Origin: Fulvivirga maritima
Lineage (GTDB): Bacteria; Bacteroidota; Bacteroidia; Cytophagales; Cyclobacteriaceae
Direction: 5' to 3'
DNA: 64,000 nt
Assembly: GCF_021389955.1 (NCBI RefSeq)
Contig: NZ_CP089980.1
Span: forward strand, 5,575,001-5,639,000
Position 1 is the first letter of the stretch. The number at the start of each line of letters is the position of its first letter. Of this stretch, positions 56,810 through 64,000 are shown piece by piece. Made by a program: the position numbers and the translations under genes. Below the pieces are notes generated by a model. The model ran no database searches, was not told the DNA's origin, and was given only the letters and a program-made list of their open reading frames with translations.

Positions 56810-58585
56810 TTATTTGGGAATTTCTGAAATGATTAAAGTTCCCAACCCCTTGTTGGACTCAATAATCAGAAAGCCATTCATTATTTTAGTTCTTTCTCTC
56901 ATATTAGCCATACCATGATGAAAAGATCTTGTTTTCATATCTCCTTTTTCCAGATTATCATGATCTATACCACGGCCGTTATCTTCTACAGATAGCCTTA
57001 TAATTTCATCATCCTCTATTAGAGAAACAGAAATTTGAGATGCTCCTGAATGCTTCAGAGCATTATTTATAGCCTCTTGCGCTATTCTGTATAAATTAAT
57101 TTTTTTATTATCTACTATTTTATTGTTTATAGAGGAGTAAAAGGAAATTTTAAGATTATAAATAGTATTGAGTTGCTTCACCAGAGCATTAAGTGCCGTA
57201 GCCAGGTCAAAGTCTCTAAGCTTAGCAGGAATAAGGTTTTCAGACATTCTGGTGGCTTCTTGAATAGTATCATCAATCAGATGCAATAGTTCATCATCAG
57301 AGTGTTGAATGCTCATATAGAGTTTCATTTTAATAAGGTTAAGCATCTGCCCAAGTCCATCATGCAACTCTTTAGCTATGCGACTTCTTTCTCCTTCCTG
57401 CCCCTCTATCATAGCCGCCATTCTTCTCACCTCCATGTCTGCCTCCAGCTTTGTTCTGGCTACTCTATCAGATATATCTTTAAAGAATATTACTATTCCT
57501 GCATAATTTTCATTAGAATCTAACATTTCTGTTAGGCTGCTTTCTACTGGTATTTTCTTGCCAGACTTTGATAATATATAAATTTCATTTTTCAGCACAT
57601 CATTATCTTCATCCAATCGGCATTGTAAAGGGTTTATCATTTCATCATCATCAGCGGCGAAAGAAAAATGGAGCACATCATAAAAGAGTTTCCCCTGTAC
57701 TTCATTTAGCTTATAACCAATCATGCGCTCCGCACTTGGGTTGATATATGATATTTTGAAACTTTTATCTATGGTGGCCACTCCATCATTAATGGACTTA
57801 ACAGTGGAGAAATATAGCTGCTCTTGCTCTCTAAGGGTTTCTTTAGTTTGCCTCAATTCAGTAAAGTCAATAGAAACCCTACCTACCATAGCCACCTGCC
57901 CCACCGAATTTTCCACCGGAAATTTCAAGGTAAGAAAACTCCGCACCTCTCCTCTTATTACTAAATTTTGCTCAAGAACTATTTTCTGATTAGTAGTTAA
58001 GACTTTATACTCTACAGGACTGAGTTTTCTGGGCACCAAGGCTTCATTCTCTACATTGCCTTGCATAAAGTCATTAAGAAATGCCTGATTATAAAACATA
58101 AAGCGTCCCTGGGCATCTTTCACCGAAACATGAAATGGCACAGTGTCTAGTACGGTTCTTAATATAGCCTTGGCGTTGAGCATCTCGCCGATTACCATCT
58201 TCACGTTAGACACATTATTCTGAATAGACATATAGCCAATGACCTTATCAGCTTTATTTTTTAAAGGAATGATATCCACTTCAACCCAATATTCCTTACC
58301 ACTTTTCGTGTAATTGATTACATCTACCTTAAAGCGTACGGCATCTTTTATATTCTTACTCATAAAAGATATGGTCTCCGTATTAGTAAGTGGACCTTGC
58401 AAAACATCACCAGGTTTACGCCCGATCACTTCATTAAGCGAATATTCTGTAGCTCGTTCAAAGGTTTTATTTACCCACATAATCAGCCCATAAGCATCCG
58501 TAAACACTATGAAATTTGTAGTGTGATCAGCTATCAGCTTTGCACGCTCCAACTCATCAGTTATATATGAGGCATCCACTAACAT
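56810..58585 (-). CDS. Multi-PAS sensor histidine kinase of the NarX/DegS (HisKA_3) type
   Basis: 591 residues, cytoplasmic. PAS/PAC domains at about 10-130 (TNFIVFTDAYGLIMWVNKTFERATEYSLNEVIGRKPGDVLQGP), 140-255, and 260-385 (GVATIDKSFKISYINPSAERMIGYKLNEVQGKLF). A HisKA_3 dimerisation domain follows (RSRIAKELHDGLGQMLNLIKMKL, about 400), then HATPase (YRIAQEAINNALKHSGASQISVSL; DNGRGID; HHGMANMRERTKIMNG). The first PAS has the W/N-x-x-F-E and GR..G..LQGP pattern of LOV-like PAS modules, but the flavin-binding NCRFLQ core cannot be confirmed by eye. It is paired with the NarL-type regulator 6 bp downstream. Confidence 0.9.
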   Translation of the reverse strand: MLVDASYITDELERAKLIADHTTNFIVFTDAYGLIMWVNKTFERATEYSLNEVIGRKPGDVLQGPLTNTETISFMSKNIKDAVRFKVDVINYTKSGKEYWVEVDIIPLKNKADKVIGYMSIQNNVSNVKMVIGEMLNAKAILRTVLDTVPFHVSVKDAQGRFMFYNQAFLNDFMQGNVENEALVPRKLSPVEYKVLTTNQKIVLEQNLVIRGEVRSFLTLKFPVENSVGQVAMVGRVSIDFTELRQTKETLREQEQLYFSTVKSINDGVATIDKSFKISYINPSAERMIGYKLNEVQGKLFYDVLHFSFAADDDEMINPLQCRLDEDNDVLKNEIYILSKSGKKIPVESSLTEMLDSNENYAGIVIFFKDISDRVARTKLEADMEVRRMAAMIEGQEGERSRIAKELHDGLGQMLNLIKMKLYMSIQHSDDELLHLIDDTIQEATRMSENLIPAKLRDFDLATALNALVKQLNTIYNLKISFYSSINNKIVDNKKINLYRIAQEAINNALKHSGASQISVSLIEDDEIIRLSVEDNGRGIDHDNLEKGDMKTRSFHHGMANMRERTKIMNGFLIIESNKGLGTLIISEIPK

Positions 58586-58590
58586 ATTCT

Positions 58591-58603
58591 ATTGATTATC
58601 AAT
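58591..58603. promoter_or_regulatory. 13-nt palindrome ATTGATTATCAAT near the kinase start
   Basis: A perfect dyad 6-18 bp before the minus-strand start at 58585. The rest of the 215-bp divergent region is very AT-rich, and no exact TAnnTTTG was found in either direction. It may be chance in AT-rich DNA. Confidence 0.2.
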
Positions 58604-58800
58604 CATTTAAAAACTTAGTGACTTCAAACTACTTAATAACCCCTAAGTAGATCTTATTATAAATTATAAAAATATATTAGCAAAATCCACACAATTAAAA
58701 TATATATTAAATAACGTATGATTTTAAAAAGCAATTATCATATTATGTTTATATAAAATTAACTAACTTGATTTAAAACCAGTGAACGACTCTAAGCCAA

Positions 58801-61501
58801 ATGAAATTTAGAACAGTATCCTTTTCGGGGTGGCTGGTGCTTATTTTATGCACCTTAGTATTATTAGGCTGGTGGCTACAAATCACATTTTTTGTAAGTA
58901 TAAGTGATGATTTTCCCGCTACTACGCTTACCACTACTTTTATGCTTTCTTCATTAGGCATAATACTAATCAGAACGACCGGAGGAACAGCTGATAAACT
59001 TTCCTTTATCCTCAGCTACACCCTCATCATCATGTCTATATGGATTTTACTGGAATATAAGCTACAATTACCACGACTTGAGACCTTATTCACAAGCGCT
59101 ACCTCGTATGAAATTGATATTAGCCAACGTCCTTCCCCAAGAACCTTAATTTCAGTATTAATAGCCGCCATAGCCCTATTATTCACTTCTTTTAAAAACA
59201 ATAAATACTATACCTATGCTAACATTCTAAGCTTTACCGGTATAAGCATACCTTGGGCAGCTATTTACGGGCACCTATCTATTGTAAGTAATTTTTATAC
59301 CAGCCTGCCTAGTTCAGGCATAGGTATGTCTCCCATTACGGCCATGTGCATGATTATTGTCTTTATCGGCATCTTTAATATAGATCCGAAAATTGGCTTA
59401 GCAGGCCTGTTTTTAGGACCATCATTAGGGGGTAAAATCATGCGGATTGTACTGCCAGTAGTGGTTATTTTGCCTCTACTATTTAGCTGGTATATTGGCC
59501 ATAGTTTCCTTAATAGTAATCTTGATACTGAACTGAGAGTAATCCTTAGTTTGGCATTACTTAGTCTTATAACTACACTTATTGTTATTTATGCGGCTTA
59601 CATCATCACCCAAAAAGATGAAGAGAAAAACCAACTAGTACGTTCTCTAACAGAATCAGAACAGCGCTACAGACAGGTAGTAAATGAAATATCAGATTAC
59701 TCTATTATCAGTTTAGACCTGGCCGGAAATGTTGATCTCTGGAATAAAGGAGCTACCAGAATTACGGGGTATAGCAGCCAGGAGATTTTACATAAGCCAT
59801 TTTCTAACCTATACCCCAAAAGCTATAATGGCAAACCTCACAAACTACTTGAATCAGCCCTAGCTTATGGTAAAGCGTCTGACTCTGGCTGGCGAGAAAG
59901 AAAAGACGGTTCTAACTATTGGGTTAACACGGTCATTTCTCCCCTTTACGATGCTGACCATAGCCCTACCGGGTTTGTAGAAGTCACTCAGGATCTTACA
60001 CAAAGGAAAAAAACAGAAGAAAAGTTAATAGCCTCTGAAAAAAAATTCAAAAATCTACTCCATAGCACGCCAGATGCTATGGTAATAGTAAACCAAAATG
60101 GAATAATCACTTACTGCAATCAACTGGCTTCCAAAATGTTTGGATACACTCAGAAGCAATTCTTAGGCGAGCCCATAGAACTCCTCATTCCTCATAGATA
60201 CCACAAAAGTCATAAGCAATACCGATCAGAATATGTGAAGGATCCTAAAACGCGAATGATGAATAATGACTTAAATTTAACGGGGATTACTAAATCGGGA
60301 GAAGAATTTCCCGTAGAAGTGTCGCTCTCTCCCATTTACTCAGAAGAAAATGAAGTACAAATAGCCGCTTCTATACGCGATATCAGCGAAAGAATTAAAA
60401 AAGAAAATGAGAGAAAAGAATACCTCAAAAATATGGAGATCTCTCAAAAACTAGGGAAAATGGGCTATTACGAGATAGATCTCAGTACTGAACAAGCCCT
60501 ATTATCTGATAATTACATTAACCTCTTTGGCTTCACTAATAAGCATACATCAATAGCAGGCATGTCAGCACATGTATATTCTGAAGATTACCTGGCAGTC
60601 AATAAACAATTTCATGATTCCATACTTCTTCACGAATTTTTCCAGGCTGATTACAGGGTCAAAAATGCTATTTCAGGCAAGATCCAACACGTGAGAAACA
60701 ACTGCTACTTCACTTATAACGATGATAAACCCATAAAGGCTATAGGTTTAAAGCAAGACATTACAGAACTGAAACAAAAAGAGGAAAAGATTCAAAAGCT
60801 AAACAACGACCTTATAAAAACTAATAAGGAATTAGAAGCCTTTAGCTATTCGGTATCTCATGACTTAAGAGCACCCCTCCGCGCCATAACCGGCTTTAGT
60901 AATAAACTACTGAATAAGCAAGGTCACCAACTCAATGCAGAAGGCAAGCGCTTACTAGACGTCATAGTAAAAAACACTGTACAAATGGATAGGCTTATTG
61001 ATGATATATTGGCCTTTTCAAGAATATCGAGAGAAAATATCTCTTTATCTAAAATAGATGTGGTTTTACTCTTTAACAGAGCTTATGAAGAACTCAAGGC
61101 ACTGGAAAGCGAAGATCGTAAAATAGATTTTATTGTAAATCCGCTACCAGAAATTGTAGGTGATGCTGTTATGCTACAACAAGTGCTCAATAATCTCATA
61201 TCAAACGCTATTAAGTATAGCAGACCTAAAGAGGAAACCATCATTGAGGTGGGGCAAAATATTATCAATGGTGAAAACACATTTTGTAAAAGATAACGGA
61301 GTAGGTTTTGATATGAGGCATAAAAACAAGCTTTTCGGCGTATTCCAAAGGCTACATAGTGATAAAGATTTTGAAGGTACTGGCGTAGGCCTGGCCATCT
61401 CCCAACTGATCATTCATAAGCATGGTGGTGAAATTTGGGGCGAGAGCGAACCTGGCAAAGGAGCTACTTTTTATTTTACCATAAAAACCAAACAAACGTG
61501 A
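58801..61501 (+). CDS. Membrane PAS sensor histidine kinase, phytochrome-kinase-like (one-base frameshift)
   Basis: The reconstructed protein has about 899 residues. The N-terminal membrane domain has about eight helices (to about residue 270). Three PAS/PAC modules follow (about 285-405, 410-540, 545-665; motifs [64 protein letters not shown]). HisKA has [26 protein letters not shown], and HATPase_c has [36 protein letters not shown] and [18 protein letters not shown]. An extra base in the T4 run at 61282-61285 splits the ATPase domain; removal gives [13 protein letters not shown]. The DNGVGFD...LFGVFQRLH signature is typical of phytochrome-type kinases. The stop overlaps the next gene (GTGA). 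Confidence 0.9.
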
Positions 61502-61935
61502 TAACACAAGAATACATAGAAGTTATATATATAGAAGATAACATGGCCGATGCTGAGCTAGCCATAGATTCTTTTCAGGAGCATCGCATGGCTAATAGAA
61601 TCCATTTACTGGAAGATGGCCAGGAAGCTCTCGATTTCTTATTTGGAGATCGATTCAAAGAACTTAGTGCACTGCCAAAACTTATCTTATTAGACCTTAA
61701 ACTGCCTAAAGTAAGCGGCCTGGAGGTGCTTACTGAACTTAAAAAGTCACCCATTTTTAGAGAAATACCCGTGGTCATTCTTACCTCTTCTAATGAAGAC
61801 AATGACATACGCAAAGCCTATCAGCTAGGAGCCAATAGCTATATTGTTAAACCAGTAAACTTTACAAAATTTACTGACACAATAAAACAGCTGGGCCTCT
61901 ACTGGCTACTTTTAAATAAACCGAAAAAATGTTGA
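61498..61935 (+). CDS. Single-domain response regulator, Rcp1-like
   Basis: 145 residues from the GTG at 61498, which overlaps the kinase stop by 4 bp. Earlier in-frame starts would read backward into the kinase's ATPase domain. Receiver only: EDN at 13-15, phosphoacceptor D66 in [17 protein letters not shown], and K in [12 protein letters not shown]. The EDN-x-x-D-A-E-L start and long beta3-alpha3 loop ([15 protein letters not shown]) are features of Rcp1-type partners of phytochrome-like kinases. It probably accepts phosphate from the upstream kinase and passes the signal by protein contact. Confidence 0.9.
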   Translation: MITQEYIEVIYIEDNMADAELAIDSFQEHRMANRIHLLEDGQEALDFLFGDRFKELSALPKLILLDLKLPKVSGLEVLTELKKSPIFREIPVVILTSSNEDNDIRKAYQLGANSYIVKPVNFTKFTDTIKQLGLYWLLLNKPKKC

Positions 61936-61938
61936 TAA

Positions 61939-62547
61939 ATGAGACTGAACGCATTTGATAAATTCAAAAACATGAGGGTGCTCATCTTAGAAGATTCACC
62001 TGAAGACGCTGAACTTATGCTTGATGAGTTGGAAAAAACCGGTTTAACCATCGAAGCTGAAGTTACCATGACCAGAAATGATTTTACCCATAACCTGAGG
62101 CATTTTAGCCCAGATATAATATTAGCAGACTACAGCCTACCAGAAATGACGGGCTTAGAAGCGCTTAGTATTACTTCTACTGAGTACCCTGATATTCCAT
62201 TCATATTTGTGACTGGTACCATTGGCGAAGAAATAGCTGCTGAAACTATTCTTAGTGGTGCATCAGGATTAGTGCTGAAATCTAACTTAAATAAACTTAA
62301 CGATGTAATAAAAGACGTATTGGATGAAAAGGGCCGATGGTACAGCAAAAGGCTGGAGTGGGTAAGCAAAAGAATACACAAACGAATAGAGAAAAATATT
62401 GATGCATTAAACCGAATAGAAGAGTTTATGCATAGTCAGAATCCTCCAATTGACATTTCAATAGAACTGAATAAAACACTGACCGATCTACGTCAATTGC
62501 AAGAAGATTTCAGCAAAAATGAAGACGATTCAAACAGCCAAAATTAA
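61939..62547 (+). CDS. Response regulator receiver with unassigned C-terminal helix domain
   Basis: 202 residues. The receiver domain (about 11-135) has ED at 18-19, phosphoacceptor D64 in IILADYSLPEMTGLEAL, T/S in FIFVTGTIGEE and K in GLVLKSNLN. The C-terminal 65 residues (RIHKRIEKNIDALNRIEEF... LTDLRQLQEDFSKNEDD) look helical with no known domain. It starts 3 bp after the previous stop and ends 3 bp before the CheB-CheR gene, so it is in the same operon and may link the kinase to it. Confidence 0.85.
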   Translation: MRLNAFDKFKNMRVLILEDSPEDAELMLDELEKTGLTIEAEVTMTRNDFTHNLRHFSPDIILADYSLPEMTGLEALSITSTEYPDIPFIFVTGTIGEEIAAETILSGASGLVLKSNLNKLNDVIKDVLDEKGRWYSKRLEWVSKRIHKRIEKNIDALNRIEEFMHSQNPPIDISIELNKTLTDLRQLQEDFSKNEDDSNSQN

Positions 62548-62550
62548 AGA

Positions 62551-64000
62551 ATGATGTCTCAGCAAAGTAAAGAAAACTCCCAACCAACTAAAGCCACTGA
62601 AAATAATCAAGGGGAAATAAAAGCAAAGAAAAAGCACTCCTAAAAAACCAGCTAAACTTAATGTAGTTTGCATTGGTGCTTCAGCTGGAGGTTTAGAAGC
62701 CATCAATGCTTTTTTTGATAAGGTGCCTGATAATCCGGGCTTAAGTTTTGTACTGGTGCAGCACCTATCTCCTGATTATAAATCTATGATGCCTGAACTA
62801 TTGGCTAAACATACCAAAATAAAAATAGCCAAGGTTACTAATGATATGGCGGTAGAGAAAAACTGCATCTATACCTTACCACCAGATAACAATATATTCA
62901 TTAATAATGGCAGACTGTATCTGGAGGCTCGGGGAAACCCAAAATCACTCAACCTGCCTATTAACAACTTCCTAAAATCACTTGCTGAAGATCAAAAAGA
63001 AAGAGCCATTGGGGTTATACTTTCGGGTACGGGTAGTGATGGCACCCTGGGTATAGAATCAGTCAAAGAAAACGGCGGTATGGTCATGGTACAAGATCCC
63101 AATACGGCTGCCTTTGATAACATGCCCAAAAGTGCCATAGCTACAGGCCTGGTAGATTTCATCATGCACCCGAGCCGCATGCCAGATGCTATCATTCAAT
63201 ACGTAAAGCATCCGTATATACAAGAGCTTAAACACTTGAGTATCGATCATGAAAATGAAAAGGGTGACATCCTCAATCAAATACTCACCCTGCTCCATCA
63301 AAAAACCAGACTTGATTTCAGACTTTATAAAAAAGCCACTGTCATTCGCCGTGTAGAACGCAGGATGAGCATAAGAAACATCCTAAGCAAAGAACTATAC
63401 CTTAAATACCTCAATGACTACCCGGAAGAAATTGATTTATTGGGAAATGATATTCTGATTGGCGTTACTGGCTTCTTCAGAGATAATAAAGCCTTTGAAG
63501 AGTTAGATAAAAATGTTCTTTACCAATTAGTAAAAGATGTTAAAGATAAGGAGATCAGAATATGGGTAGTTGGCTGCTCCACCGGTCAGGAAGTATACTC
63601 CTTAGCTATGCTCATTAAAGAGCAGTTTCATAAGCAGCTCAAAACACCTGCTATAAAAATATTCGCTACTGATATTGATCAAAGAGCGATAGATAAGGCC
63701 AGTAAAGGTGTATACCCTGAAACCATTATTGAGGAAATCCCCAAGCATTTACTTCTTAAGTATTTCACTAAGGTAAATGACACTTACCATGTTAAGAAAG
63801 AGCTAAGGCAAATGGTTATTTTCGCGCGCCATGATATCTCAAAAGACCCTCCTTTCAATAATATAGACCTGGCTTGCTGTAGAAACCTACTTATTTATAT
63901 TGAGCCCCCTTTACAGGAAAAAATCCTTACTTACATCCACTTTTCTCTTAATGCCAATAGCTTCCTTTTTCTTGGCAGTAGTGAAACTCCCGGCATGCTT
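62551..64000 (+). CDS. CheB-CheR fusion protein, C-terminus beyond window (one-base frameshift)
   Basis: About 483 residues are visible from the ATG at 62551 (62554 is also possible). A basic linker of about 35 residues precedes a CheB methylesterase domain: S44 in CIGASAGGLEAI, H71 in VLVQHLSPDYKSMMP, D163 in ILSGTGSDGTLGI. It has no receiver domain of its own. A CheR methyltransferase follows (N-domain FRLYKKATVIRRVERRM; SAM site WVVGCSTGQEVYSLAM; ARHDISKDPPFNNIDLACCRNLLIYI). An extra base in the A5 run at 62629-62633 breaks the linker; removal gives KAKKSTPKKPAKLNVVCIG. Such fusions often continue with PAS and kinase domains. No chemoreceptor is seen, so the substrate is unclear. Confidence 0.9.

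Overview
The window is 64 kb of low-GC chromosome from a Bacteroidota member, most likely a marine-type Cytophagales (Fulvivirga/Marivirga/Roseivirga-like; this assignment is inference). The support is: outer-membrane barrels with N-terminal carboxypeptidase-regulatory domains, a PorP/SprF protein beside an OmpA/TPR protein and a giant adhesin ending in a type B (CHU_C) type IX secretion signal, orphan MacB/FtsX-type permeases of about 800 residues, and promoter elements of the Bacteroidota form TAnnTTTG. No rRNA, tRNA, CRISPR array, transposase or phage gene was seen.

Layout. 1-9.8 kb: two FtsX-type permeases, the relic of a third, two paralogous lipoproteins, and an NtrC-type regulator and its kinase separated by a lactonase gene on the other strand. 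9.85-17 kb: a TonB-type outer-membrane barrel, an OmpR-type two-component system and a divergent siderophore receptor. A matching regulator box lies in front of both the barrel gene and the response-regulator gene. 17-26 kb: a PadR/permease pair with duplicated operator-like repeats, a three-gene membrane/stress operon, a second OmpR-type two-component system, RlpA, and DUF2071 and YcxB-like genes. 26.2-30.5 kb: a tight three-gene cassette (SbnA-like PLP synthase, FAD/NAD(P)-binding protein, PLP decarboxylase). It looks like the core of a diaminopropionate-type metabolite pathway without the usual siderophore synthetases. 30.5-38.7 kb: DinB, a vSGLT-like sodium/sugar symporter, hemolysin III, VanW- and VanX-family proteins, a discoidin-like secreted protein, a polytopic membrane protein and RDD. 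38.8-42 kb: an AldB-type aldehyde dehydrogenase, DUF779 and a divergent AraC regulator. 42-44.5 kb: another permease. 44.7-54.3 kb: the OmpA, PorP/SprF and 2107-residue adhesin operon, with three near-identical 558-bp internal repeats. 54.5-64 kb: a signalling island of three PAS histidine kinases, three response regulators and a CheB-CheR fusion cut by the window end.

Quality caveat. Fourteen genes are broken by single-base insertions or deletions (18 in all), nearly all in short homopolymer runs and all rescued by changing one base. This pattern points to sequencing or assembly error rather than decay, so each such gene is annotated here as one reconstructed CDS with the break position given. 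The permease relic at 1309-1407 is different: most of its coding sequence is missing, so it is real decay.
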